NCBI RefSeq assembly: GCF_030247195.1
Contig: NC_080671.1
Location: 412,682,044-412,746,043 of the forward strand
Origin: Topomyia yanbarensis
Lineage: Eukaryota; Arthropoda; Insecta; Diptera; Culicidae
Length of the DNA: 64,000 nt
Reading direction: 5' to 3'
A program made the position numbers and the translations under genes. The notes below the pieces were generated by a model, which had not been told where the DNA came from, did no database searches, and was given only the letters and a program-made list of their open reading frames with translations. How positions within the stretch are numbered: position 1 is the stretch's first letter; each line of letters opens with the position of its first letter. This document shows, in pieces, positions 33,245-43,515 of the stretch.

Positions 33245-33610
33245 GACATAATTAATCCGACATCATCTGCAATATGGCCAATAAATCACGATTAAGTTCA
33301 GTGCCACCACGGTACATGTTTTGTTCCATCCAACCAACGTCCGACTGTTCATAGTTTGTTAGAACAACGCTCGAACCTTCCAGTCGGACAAAGTTTCAAT
33401 GTGTTCAATAACTTTTGATACGGCTCTGTGGAGCCCTGTTCGGAAGGGTTCTGCTTGGAAGACGTTCACCGGGTCAGGTGATGTTGATGTGCTTGGGCCA
33501 ACCTCAATCGTATTGGCCTGCATGGACACGGAGATATGGACTGTGTGGCTCAAAATCTCTGAGCTGTAGCGAACACCTTCGATTTGAATTCATTCTGTTT
33601 GCTTCGAAAT
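33245..33610 (-). pseudogene. Coding-like remnant of unknown family
   Basis: A minus-strand frame stays open from about 33590 to 33359, with SHTVHISVSMQANTIEVG, PSTSTSPDPVNVFQAEPF and LHRAVSKVIEHIETLSDW. After one TAA (33360-33362) it continues in the same frame through QTMNSRTLVGWMEQN and LNRDLLAILQMMSD to about 33253. The composition (serine/threonine/proline linker, then helical segments) looks protein-like and one stop in about 110 codons is unusual for this AT-rich region. No family is recognised. It could be a transposon-derived or host exon remnant. Confidence 0.3.
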
Positions 33611-34659
33611 GAGGTGATGGTTGTATCTTAGTCTACATAGTTTTAGTTTTTGATTTGAATGCGCGAAAGAAGCACACAATAAAATGGTTCATATCTATGT
33701 CGACATTTGAACAACCGAAAATAAAAGTCGTAAGTACAGAACATGAACATTTTTTATGAAGCTATGAAAGGTATTCTTTGTTATTTTTTCTCATTTGTAG
33801 AATGGAATGGTAACTGCTGAACTGTTTTTGTTTCTCAACTTTCAATATTTTATCAAATTTGCTTTATATTGAAGCGTTTTCGAAAAATCAACGAATTTCG
33901 TCCAACCCCCCTCACCAAACCAAATATCTGGCTACGCCACTGGATGGTAGAGGATAATATTACCCTTAAATATTAATTGTTACAGAGTTATTGAACTTTT
34001 TCTGTTAACAACTTGTTTGTCTTTAAATACCACTAACTGAAAAAGTATGTTTCGTTTTTTAAATCTTTCAGGTCCATTGGAAAGGCTATAATATTTCTTA
34101 TTAAATGGCATCCTCACATGATACACTTAAATAGTTTGAGTAATCTTTTACAGGAAATTTATTCAAATATAAACGTTTTTTCTCGATTTTTCCTTCATTT
34201 CTCATAAATTTAAATAGTAAAAATCATCATTTTAATAGTTATGATTGTTCATTTGGAAAAGCTACAAAATTTGTTCTTTGGCATGATGCACTTATCTATT
34301 CTTGTTTAAATGTGTTTCGGTCCTTGAACGTCATTCTTTTTATTTTATTTTCTCTTATATTAGATCTACTTGAAAAAGTATGCCACTTATCTTATTTTTT
34401 TGTTGTTTTAATTGAAACCCAAGATCATTTTACAAAGAAAAATGTGCTAACACCTGTGCTTCTTTGTTGGTAGTGCTGGTTGTTGATTTGGAGGTACTAT
34501 GCCCAAGTAAGTATTAGTTACTGCCTCTTACTGACTCGATATATGACAGGATGATGGTTTTAGTTTAAACGATGGATTTTTTGGCAGCTTCTGCGCAAGC
34601 TATTTCGGGATAAGATGATCAGTTGCAGAACTGGCACGTTAGGACATGCGCAGCGAGTG
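33611..34659. other. AT-rich filler with a repeat end
   Basis: Contains the dispersed repeat end at 33880-33945. Otherwise unassigned. Confidence 0.4.
33880..33945 (+). repeat. Dispersed repeat end (GGCTACGCC type), copy 2
   Basis: Matches 695-757: TTTTCGAAAAATCAACGA, a C-rich block and ATCTGGCTACGCCACTGG. Confidence 0.5.
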
Positions 34660-34798
34660 TAACCAAGGTGGTTCGACTACTTGTCGCACTATTGATTTTG
34701 TTTCGGAGGAGGGGATTGGGTTTGTCGAACGCATTCTCACCATGCGAACACCATTACCTAAGAAGAAATAATCCACTACCACGTACCACTAATAACAC
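34660..34798 (-). pseudogene. Old diverged relative of the ORF1-only retroposon
   Basis: Aligns, with many changes, to 35390-35515 inside the neighbouring ORF1-only copy: GGAGGGGATTGGG against GGAGGGGATAGGT, then CATTCTCACCA against CATCCTCACCA, then CGAACACCATTACC against AGAACACCGTTAGG. Sequence past the other end of copy A (36030-36055, GCGGATATGTTGATTGCGTTAG) continues the same alignment (GCGACATGTATTTTGCGATTAG). Copy A therefore landed inside an older member of its own family. Confidence 0.6.
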
Positions 34799-34817
34799 AT
34801 GTAAAATTCACGGATAT

Positions 34818-36022
34818 TTTTTTTTTATTTCGTTTATTTGACACGACTCATAGCAGTAGCTTAACGGAGCCGTGGATCTTTTATGTGTTTACAATATGTA
34901 AAAAATAAAAAAAAAACAAAAATAATTGATTGTTCGTTGGATCTCGTGCGCGCAACTTTTTATTGCGAGCGGAGACCTTTTTTTGCGGCTCGCCTACTGC
35001 GTCATGGGGACCATTTAATTCTCTCCTGTCCTCCACATCAAGGTCATCATCTTTAAAAGTGTCTTGGTGCTCCTGCTTCTTGCACTTACGGGTGACCAAT
35101 GTAAATCCGCCGTCATTGTTATTATATTCTTCACCGATGTTGCTTACAGTGCTTTTTTGGGTGCTGGATGCAGCTTTGGCAATTGTCAGTATGGATTGAA
35201 CTGCTGCCACAAATTTGGCAACCGTTTGTGGTTCATGTATTGGTATTGGTTGGTTGGTTGGTAATCGGTAGAGATGCATTCTCCTCTGTATCTTCCGCGC
35301 AAGGTTGTCCGTGGTGCGCTGTCTGATCACAATACTTGCACGTAGGAGTTTGCCCCTCATGGATGCATAACGTAGTTTGATTAATAGTAGCTTCGTGGGT
35401 TTTGAGTTTTATAGTCAAGTGGGAGGGGATAGGTCTTTCGATCCGCATCCTCACCACAAGAACACCGTTAGGTGTACCCGAGAAGAAATTTCTCCACGTA
35501 TCACGTGTAACGGATTCTACCTCTCCATATTGCGACATGTATTTTGCGATTAGATCAGGAGGGGTACGTGGTGATAGGTCATGTAGCTTTACATTTACAT
35601 AGTCTTTTTCTATATACACGGGAATCTGAATTCCAACTTTATCACTTTCAGCTACGTGCTTCAAGTTGTTCTGCAAAACGAAACGTTCGGCTTGGGATAA
35701 CGTGTGGAATGATATGAGTACTATTTACATTGCGAAGATGATGATACTGTAGATACATAACCTCCTTGAGCTTAAGCTGCATCTTCACCTTCAGCAGGTA
35801 TTCCACTTCACGAAAACTCAATCTTATTGAACAAAATTTAAAGTCAACGACCGCTGTGTTGGGTCGGAGCAGAGATTTTTCGTCAACTTTACTCATGACG
35901 GTGAGAATAATTTAAAAGTTTCCTTTGTTCTTGAGACAATGCACACTAGATCGAGAGGTTGCTAGTTGTTGTTCACTTGGTTCGATTGTACGTCTGACTT
36001 GGGCAGAGGTAGAAAGTAGACT
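34818..36022 (-). mobile_element. ORF1-only non-LTR retroposon, copy A
   Basis: About 1.2 kb on the minus strand. It starts GTCTACTTTCTACC (36021 downward), has one gag-like reading frame and ends AAGATCCACGGCTCCGTTAA ... followed by an A-rich tail (the T run near 34818-34826). It matches copy B at 49555-50789 from end to end, including the exact 5' start, and like copy B it goes from ORF1 straight to the 3' tail with no reverse transcriptase. The flanks TGTAAAATTCACGGATAT and TGTGAAAATTGCGGATAT form an imperfect target duplication of about 17 bp, suggesting an older insertion than copy B. Confidence 0.8.
34881..35896 (-). pseudogene. ORF1 (gag-like) of ORF1-only retroposon copy A, frameshifted
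   Basis: Starts MSKVDEKSLLRPNTAVVDFK at 35896. A first segment is rich in leucine/valine helices (EVEYLLKVKMQLKLKEVMYL), an RRM-like region follows (IPVYIEKDYVNVKLHDLSPR and GEVESVTRDTWR), and then a single CCHC-type knuckle, CKYCDQTAHHGQPC. The C-terminal part is basic and ends near ARNKKLRARDPTNNQ. The reading is broken by frame changes near 35660-35700 and near 35250-35350. It is probably an RNA-binding coat protein; no catalytic domain follows. Confidence 0.75.
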
Positions 36023-36054
36023 GTGAAAATTGCGGATATGTTGATTGCGTTAGT

Positions 36055-36116
36055 TTAAGAAACCACCATTGGGGCCAAGGGGCCTGTTGGTGAAGGTAAT
36101 AAACATAAACATAAAC
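36055..36116 (+). mobile_element. 62-bp 5'-truncated retro-insertion
   Basis: The insert is flanked by a perfect 11-bp direct repeat, ATTGCGTTAGT, at 36044-36054 and 36117-36127. It ends in an A-rich tandem tail TAATAAACATAAACATAAAC. This is the structure of a dead-on-arrival non-LTR insertion. Its parent element is not identifiable from so short a piece. Confidence 0.8.
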
Positions 36117-36127
36117 ATTGCGTTAGT

Positions 36128-36429
36128 AGAGTAACGCAATCCACTTATCTGCAATTTAAAATGTGTAGTTTAACAATGTTATTAGAGGTACGGAGTGCCA
36201 ACTCATGTATTCGCAGTAGCGATGATTTTTCAAACCCGAACCCTAATATTATTTTTATAAGTTTGGTTGAACCCTACCCGTACCAGTATATAAAAAAAAT
36301 CCGAACTTGAACCCAACCGACTCCGCATAAAAAAAAATAAAAAAATACGGCTTCGGGTTGGGTATCGGGTAAAAATACTCGTAGCTCGATGGTGTCGTAC
36401 TCGACTGCCCAGAAAAGTAATGAATTTTT
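36128..36429. repeat. Decayed CCCGAACCC-type repeat
   Basis: Contains degenerate runs such as CAAACCCGAACCCTAAT, CGAACTTGAACCCAACCGA and CTTCGGGTTGGGTATCGGGT, reminiscent of a common degenerate simple repeat. No gene. Confidence 0.45.
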
Positions 36430-36616
36430 GAAAACTTAATCGGCCCACCCCTGATTCGATTACTAGTCTCACAAGGAGTACTTGCACCAAATTTGAAGCA
36501 AATCGGACAAGTTTAGCTACCGGACCATCGTGCCTGAAGTTTGTATTGGATCTTTCGACAATTTACATGGAGAAAACTCACTAACTCGCATTTTTTGCCG
36601 CTAGATGGCACTGTAT

Positions 36617-37368
36617 GCATCGTATTATCACTGTAAGTAAAAATAAGAAAGATAATTTAATTGTCTACAACTTTGTCCAAGACTGCTTGCTAATCCGGCT
36701 TTGTTAAAAGAAGTTATTAAACTTTTAACGAAGTGATGTCTGAGTCAGTTTTCTATGGGGCCTAGTTGAGCATTGTTGTGTATTAGTACTGAATTCTCAC
36801 GAACCATACATTTTTGAGAAATAACCGTTAAATTTATCTCAATAGTATGTATAGAAGAATTGTAATAAATAATACGAGTCATGTTTTGGTTGAAAATTTT
36901 TAGTTCCAACTGTGACCGCATAGAGGGCGACAGCACTAACTTTTTATTGAAGAGAGATAGAACATCGAAATGTTCGGAAGAATTATTGAAAAATTTTTGC
37001 TCTACAACTTTGTAAAAGATACCTAATATCTATCTCTTTCCATTGAAAAGTTGGTGTTGGTGCCCTCTATGCGGTACAATGTGAAACTAAAATTTTCTAA
37101 CCAAAACATGACTCGTATTATTTGCTACAACTCTACTGAACATACTATTGAGCTAAATCTAACGGTTATTTCAAAAAAATGATTAGTTCGTGGGAATCGA
37201 GTACTGATACACAACCATGCACTGCTAAGCCCCATAGAAAACTGACTCAGACATCACTTCGTTAAAAGTTCAATAACTTCTTTTAAAAAAGCCAAATTGA
37301 CTAGAAGTCTTCGACAAAGTTGTAGACAATTAAATTATCTTTCACTTACAGTGATAATACGATGCATA
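36617..37368. repeat. Inner palindrome of foldback element
   Basis: The left arm starts GCATCGTATTATCACTGTAA and the right arm ends with its complement. Mid-arm, TCTGAGTCAGTTTTCTATGG at the left matches CCATAGAAAACTGACTCAGA at the right. The centre lies near 36965-36990. Confidence 0.85.
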
Positions 37369-38291
37369 TTGATGATGATGGTCCCACCTCATACCCCCAC
37401 AAAGGTGTGAGCTGAACGATTTATCTAAAAGATAATTAATATTTTGATCCATAACAAAACCAGTTAACAAAAGGAAACGGACTGGTTCAATTTGCAGACA
37501 TAGCCTTTCCTTCAAAAGAACGTAACCAGATACATTTCGAATATTCCGTCAACAACCAGGGTCCATCAAGAAAATTTCCATTCCGGGAAGATACTTGATA
37601 GAATCGGGAATTGAACCCAATAGCTTCCATTTCCGATAATTCTCTGTAAGACTCCTCCCGCCTGACCATGACATCGGTACTACCACCTGCTAAGGTGAGA
37701 AGTGACGAGCCTAGTGGCAGTGCAGAGTCCGGTCGAGTTATATCATCCATATCAGACCCCTTTATTGAAAGTTTCCTACCATTAACCCAAGGCAATCAAG
37801 GGATATTCCTATCCGAGAACATTCTTGATTGATCAGGAATTGAACCCGATATATAGTTAGTTATCAGTCATCAGAGTCATCAAGCCCCATACTCAACGGG
37901 CTAACTCCGTTATTACCACTATCGCAGCAATAACCGAGATTAACTCTATTATCGAGCAAAGTCAACACAACTCCATCATCAAATCAGACCCTGATCACAA
38001 CATAAGTCTAAAAGCTTCGATTCAACCCGATAAGCTTTTAGTGCTGGTCACCATGTTCGATTTCAAGTTAGTCTCTATCTGCTCAGCGCGCGCGTGACTC
38101 AGACTTTTGTAGACATCTCATTATTTTTTTAATAACTTTAATAAACAAGTAAAAAAAATCCATCATCATCATAGCGAATATAATAACTTAGTGTGACTAA
38201 ATGCAAATATTAGAAGTGAAAAAAATACAATCTTCGTGGTATTACATAGTTATTCAAATAACTACAAGATATAAAAATCCAAAAAATCTGT

Positions 38292-41200
38292 CTACAAAGC
38301 AGATTTTACGTGTGAAACACATAGTGTTTTGAACTCCGCCAATGTTGCTGCACGTTTAATATGTCTAGGCATCGAATTGAAAAAACTTATTCCTTTGTAC
38401 AACAAGGAGTTCTGTGATCTACTAAATAAAAAGTTTGGTGTTCTTGCATCAGACGCGTTTCTAGTGTTGTACCTATGCACATCACTTCCTCTTTCAATTC
38501 GATCACACAAATACCGAGGTAGCATTCCATTAATAATTTTAAAAATGAACACCATTGTTAAGTAATAAATTCGTTGCTTCACAGAGAGCCATTGTAATGC
38601 GCTTAGCATGAAACTAGAGGAAGTGTATCTGTTACATTTTAAAATTAATCGCATGATTCTATTTTGCAATCGCTGTAACCTCAATATTTGTGTTTGATTG
38701 GCAAGAAACAAAATGGATGGGCAGAAGTCAATATGTGGTGAAACAATAGATTTATATAATAAAATTTTACTACTAATTGTTAAATCATTTTTCAGGCGAC
38801 ACAATATACCATACTTTTTAGCAATCTTTTTGATGACATTGTCGATGTGAGACTTAAAGGTTAACTTGTCATCAATGATTATTCCAAGATATTTTAATTC
38901 ACTAACGCGATCAATAGTCTCACCATTTATTTCAACGTTAACGTCAGGCCTATTATTAGCCGAAGAGATAATCATGTATTTAGTTTTAGCAACATTTAAC
39001 TTTAATTGTTTAAATTTTAACCAACGAGCAAGGGAATGCAAATCTTCGTTCAAATGCGCCACGGCTTCATCTATATCCTTAGCTGCAATGAACAGAACAG
39101 TGTCGTCAGCAAACAAATTTAAGTCACAAAATCGTAAAACACGCCTCATGTCATTTATATACATAATAAATAAAATAGGACCTAAGACACTACCTTGCGG
39201 CACACCAAGAGGATTATCGAGAGGACTAGATACAAAATCGTTAAAACTAGTTTTCTGAGTTCTATCACATAAATAGTTTTCAAACCGATTATGTGCTATC
39301 CCTCCGATACCAAATCGCTTTAAAGTTTTCAAAAGTAAAGGTCTCCAAATTGTCTCAAAAGCGCGTTTAAGATCCAAAAATACCGCAAAAATAGTCTCTT
39401 TAACCTCGATTTTCTCTTTCCATTTTGCTAACACTAGATTCAAAGCGGTTTCGCAGGAGTGTCCCTCTCGGTATCTCGATTGCTCGTGAATTAGCAAATT
39501 ATTATTATTCAAATAACTCATCAGCTGGCCCTTTACAACAAGTTCTAAAATTTTCTCTAATGTGTGCAACATGTTAATGGGGCGGTACTCTTCGGCTTTA
39601 TCCGTCCTAGTAACTTTGGGGATAGGAATCACAAGTGATTCCTTCCAAACTGTCGGCACGTGCCCAGTTTGTAGCGATTCATTTACAAGGTCCAGCAGAT
39701 CGTGTCCGATGACATGAAAGCAATCCTGTATCACTTTTGCGTTGACATTATCGATACCAACCGATTTTCCCAAAGAAAAACAAATATCTTTCAATTGTTC
39801 AAAAGTGATTGGGTGAAATCCATCAAATCTACAGTTAATATTAATCGGCTGTGTTATTTCCGCAGGTTCACTGACCAGCTCAATACTTTGATTGATCAGT
39901 TGCACACTGTTAACGAAATAACTGTTCAATTTTTCAGCTATTATTTGCTCAGATTGTTCTTCTACCCCGTTAAAAGTTATGGACTGCGAGGAACTAGGTT
40001 TAGGTTTAATTAAATTCTTTAGGATTTTCCATAACTCTTTGCTGTTGTTTTGATGTTGATCGATCTTCTTTTGAATGTACTCACATTTGGTCTTTTTCAA
40101 AGCTCGTGAATAAATATTTCGCGCGTGTGTGTACCCATTCCAAAGACGTTCACTATTAGTTCTGCAAAATTTCTTGTACTTTTTATCCCTTTTACGTTTC
40201 AGGCGCAAAAGATCTAAAGAGTACCAGCTGTTCGAGTTACTTAAATTAACATACTTTTGAGAAACTAAACTATTTGTACACTCTTTTAACACATTAGTTA
40301 GAACAGCTGCCTTGTTATCCAAATTTCCATTCAATTCCGTAAAATCCATGCTTCTCGAAACCAGTTGAGACATAGCTTGTTTAGAATATCTTTTCCAGCT
40401 CTTGATTTTAAGATGTCGCATTGCAACAAAGTTTGTAGACAACCCAGCTATATTTAAACATAATATTTCAGACAGCCTCCCGGTTGTTAGTTGCTGTTCA
40501 CTCAACAAAACGTTGCTTTCTTCGATTCTGGCAGTCTCCGATATACTGAACACTGCATGGTTTACGTCCAAATTCATTTTGCGTTCACTATTCTTTTTTA
40601 TACAATTTACACATTTAAAATCAGTTGACGAGCATTCAGATGTTCTATGTGCTCCATTACATCTGGAGCATGTTTCTTTATTAACGCATCCCGTACTCTT
40701 ATGACCAATTTCTCCACAGTTAAAGCAGCGCAGCACATTAAAGGCCTCTAAAACAGAACACCTATCCCAACCAATGTTCACCGTACGGGCTGACATCAGG
40801 CCGCTATAAGTGTCCTCATCAACTTCAATTATAACATTGTATTTGTTATATTTGAAGCGTAGATTTTCAAAATTGGCAACAACTTTAACATAATCGACCG
40901 GAATGCCCTCATTCTGATTCTTTAATAAGTCAACGAAGACTTCCTCAGAGTATCGATCACTCATCCCCATTATTTTCAATTTCGGTTTAACGGGTTTCGG
41001 TATAACAGAATTATACTTTTCACCCAAATTGCTTACAATGTTTTCTTTCGCCGATTCAATGTTATCCCCAGCTGCACACTCCACAATAATCGAACCATCT
41101 TTACCGTTTTTAAAGTTTCTAATTTTGTGCGTGTTTGGATCCAATTTATTCTTCAATTCCTTTCTTGTATCGTCACTCGATTGTAACGACTCAACCGGTT

Positions 41201-41765
41201 TAATTACAATGACCGGGCGAGCCTTACGTTTAGTTTGACTTCTAGTTCGAATTTTATTCGTCCCAATAGCACCCGACAAAACGTTCGCGTATGTAATTTT
41301 ACTATTTTTATCAAAAACCTCGTCATTATTTCCATTATCGTCAATTTCGATTAGCATCGGTTCATCTTCTTTATTAGTCAAAACCTTTCGTTTTCTGCTG
41401 GGATTTCCGTCAGATTCAGAATGATCCTTCCTATTAATAAAATTCCGCTTTCTGTTCATTCCAACTAATTCTATTTCACGCGCAACATTTTCATTCAAAC
41501 AACTTTTCAAATCTTCCAACTTTTTGGCAACACTGTTTTCCAAGCAAGCCAATTTACTCTCGAGAGAGTTGTTGAAAGGCCTGATCAGTTTTTCTATTCC
41601 GTTTTCTACTGCGATGTTTATCTGTGCATCGATGTGTTTTCGGACATCAGTGAGAGACTCAGAAATGGAAGCGAATTGTTTCATCTTCCTATTCAACTCA
41701 ATGGATATCGAACTGATATCCTGCACACCAGAAGACTGATTAAACACTTCGCACACTTGTAGCAA
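38292..41765 (-). pseudogene. Fused gag-reverse transcriptase frame of CR1-like element
   Basis: One uninterrupted frame of 1,157 codons; the first codon is TTG, so the real start lies upstream. The N-terminal part is a coiled-coil-like region (about 1-110). Knuckles of ORF1 follow at about 340-400: CFNCGEIGHKSTGC, CSRCNGAHRTSEC and a decayed third one starting CVNC. At about 435-455 comes ILCLNIAGLSTNFVAMRHLK, the very start of an endonuclease domain. The text then jumps to KSWKRYSKQAM, which normally follows the endonuclease, so about 200 residues are missing at about 40410. The reverse transcriptase keeps FLDLKRAFETI, VPQGSVLGPILFIMYINDM and LFADDTVLF. It ends FKTLCVSHVKSAL. An intact RT frame in an endonuclease-less element is unusual. 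Confidence 0.8.
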
Positions 41766-42009
41766 AGACTTGCATTATCAGCAGGCAACTGGCGTCCCTA
41801 TCTCTACATACAGCGTTTGACAATAGGCAACATCGTTTTTCCACCGATCAATGGGGGTCTGTTTGACAACGTCAAAATCGCTTGATATGTCATCAACAAA
41901 CAGCAGTAGCAGTAAACAATAGAAAACAAGCCACACTTTCTCTAATTTGATGCAAACTAAAGTGCTCCTCGTTTGTATTTAGACAAATTTCGTTAATTTT
42001 GTTACAAAC

Positions 42010-42195
42010 AAAGTTTTTTATGTTGACTATGCCAATATGACGTCATGTCATCCTCTTGATTATCAGCCACCCAATTTACCATGGCCTTTGTTAACCTGGA
42101 ACATTTTTGATGATATTTATCACCGCAAAAAGACATACAACCAGGCCTTCGGCGAGACTCACCGTGCCCGTACACTTTGCACACAGGCCGCTCAT
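42010..42195 (-). pseudogene. PHD-like finger at the start of CR1-like ORF1
   Basis: Minus strand: MSGLCAKCTGTVSLAEG, then (frame change) CGDKYHQKCSRLTKAMVNWV and YWHSQH. The C-x2-C ... C-x-x ... H-x-x-C ... W-H pattern is that of PHD-like zinc fingers found at the start of ORF1 in CR1-type elements. The last cysteine pair is missing here; a C-K-S-L-L-Q-V-C reading resumes at about 41775, after about 230 unrelated bases that may be a small insertion. Confidence 0.6.
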
Positions 42196-42657
42196 TATAG
42201 GCAAATTAAACTACAGCTGGAGAAGCGACACAATACAAAAGAACAATATAACACTGCGTCTTCCACTGCGGACAAGCTTATAAAGCGCAGCGAAATGAAA
42301 CCTCAAAATCACAGAACAATAATAGTCTGTATGACTACACACTATACTTATCTGAATGATATTTCGATTAGCAATAGCCGCCCACAAAGTTTTCAACGAA
42401 AAGTAAAGTATTTCACACGATTTAACCGATTGATGCTTACGCAGTCTGTCACACAAGTTACCATATTCACTTTCACAAAAGCATACAGTGCCACCTAGCG
42501 GCAAAAAGGCGAGTTAGTGGGTTTTCTCCATTTAAACTATCGAAAAATCTCATACAAACTTCAGGCACGTTGGTCCGGTAGCTAGGCTTGTCCGATTCGC
42601 TTCAAATTTGGAACAAGTACTCCTTGTGGGACTAGGAATCGACTCAGGGGTGAGTCG

Positions 42658-43319
42658 ATAGGGGTCATTTTTTTTCCTGTCACTCAAGTGTCATACTCTA
42701 TTTGGCCTCTGTTAAGCAAAACTGAACAAACCGCAATAATAAATTTCTGGTGTTTTTCAAGCCAAAACTCAATGTTATATAACTTTCCGTTAGCATAGAA
42801 AGTTAAAGGATTCTTATTTGTTTTCGATTACTAGTTGAGTTCTCAAAAATAAATCGATGATTATTTCGCGAAACGAATGATTCTGCATAGATAATAGACA
42901 ATACGCTATGGCTGATATGGTGAAATTATAGGATGTACATTTCTGCCCCATAATGTTCCATCTCCATGAGAAATCAACTTAAAACAGTTTTTATAGACTT
43001 AGAATCTACGGTAAAGTTGTTGAGAATGCCAATAGAAACAACTTTGTCGAAGACACGAACATCTTCACTGTGCAATTCTATGGAAGCACTGGACCCATCC
43101 GACCCAGTCGTGTTTGATACTGTTTCCCACCTTCGAAGTCGTCCTGGTTCTGTGGTCGAGGTTGGCGAAATCGTCTTCCAACCTGTGTTATCAGGCAAGT
43201 ACGTTTCAAATCGTGACGTTTCTCTTCCTGATGCCCCTCAAGGTAGCAGTTTGCGTATAAATAATGCAAATTGGACGGCTACTGTAGCTGACGTGTCGTT
43301 ACAAATTACAATCACAATT
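42658..43319. other. No supported gene
   Basis: AT-rich. The phrase CAACTTTGTCGAAGACAC near 43041 also occurs in the foldback elements at 4.25 kb and 36.7/37.3 kb. The 180-codon frame 42966-43508 owes only its last part to a recognisable domain. Confidence 0.4.
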
Positions 43320-43515
43320 ACAAATTCAGTGTTACAAATTTACTACTATAATGTTCGTGGACTAAGAACCAAGATTGTGACCAGGTGTTTTTGTACACGT
43401 CACAATTGGATTATGACGTCTACGTTTTCGCGGAAACCTGGTCTGGTGGCCGTAATCAATCTCGTCAGCTTTTTAGTATCGATGATTCTGTTTTTCGTTT
43501 CAATATAAATCGAAA
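43320..43515 (+). pseudogene. Start of a Jockey-type ORF2 endonuclease
   Basis: Plus strand: LQIYYYNVRGLRTKI, then after a frame change SQLDYDVYVFAETWSGGRNQ and SVFRFN. Y-x-N-V-R-G-L-R-T-K followed by D-x-x-x-x-x-E-T-W-L is the beginning of the endonuclease domain in Jockey-type elements, with its catalytic N and E. The piece stops after about 60 residues. Confidence 0.65.

Larger units (their letters stand above)
37367..42483 (-). mobile_element. CR1/L2-like non-LTR element without endonuclease domain
   Basis: About 5.1 kb on the minus strand, inserted in the right arm of the foldback element. From 5' to 3': a leader (42483-42196), a PHD-like finger start of ORF1 (42195-42010), a disrupted segment (42010-41770), a long fused gag-RT frame (41765-38292), then a 0.9 kb 3' part ending in CCATCATCATCA at 37369-37380 (minus strand). 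Short tandem triplets at the 3' end, a PHD-like finger in ORF1 and a reverse transcriptase with FADDT but no RNase H fit the CR1/L2 group. It is probably inactive because the endonuclease is missing and the N-terminus of ORF1 is interrupted. Confidence 0.75.
36430..42657. mobile_element. Long foldback element, split by a CR1-like insertion
   Basis: The outer ends (36430-36616 and, inverted, 42484-42657) match: TTCGATTACTAGTCTCACAA against the complement of TTGTGGGACTAGGAATCGAC. Inside the left end is a second, large palindrome (36617-36960 against about 37000-37368). The sequence at 37367 (ACGATGCATA) continues exactly at 42484 (GCATACAGTGCC) when the 5.1 kb CR1-like element is removed; the original left arm reads GGCACTGTATGCATCGT. 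GCATA occurs at both junctions and may be a 5-bp target duplication. It has no coding capacity. Without the insert the element is about 1.1 kb. Confidence 0.8.

Noticed and set aside
34811..36022. Host gene for an RNA-binding zinc-knuckle protein
   Set aside because: A second copy with target duplications and the same ends at 49.55-50.79 kb shows it is a mobile element.
37480..38100. Solo LTR or tRNA-like segment (AATTGAACCC phrases)
   Set aside because: Two AATTGAACCC-type phrases occur, but no LTR pair, duplication or cloverleaf could be seen; treated as the 3' part of the CR1-like element.
41770..42010. GT-AG intron in the CR1-like ORF1
   Set aside because: GT and AG can be found at suitable places, but a retrotransposed element should lack introns; a small later insertion is more likely.
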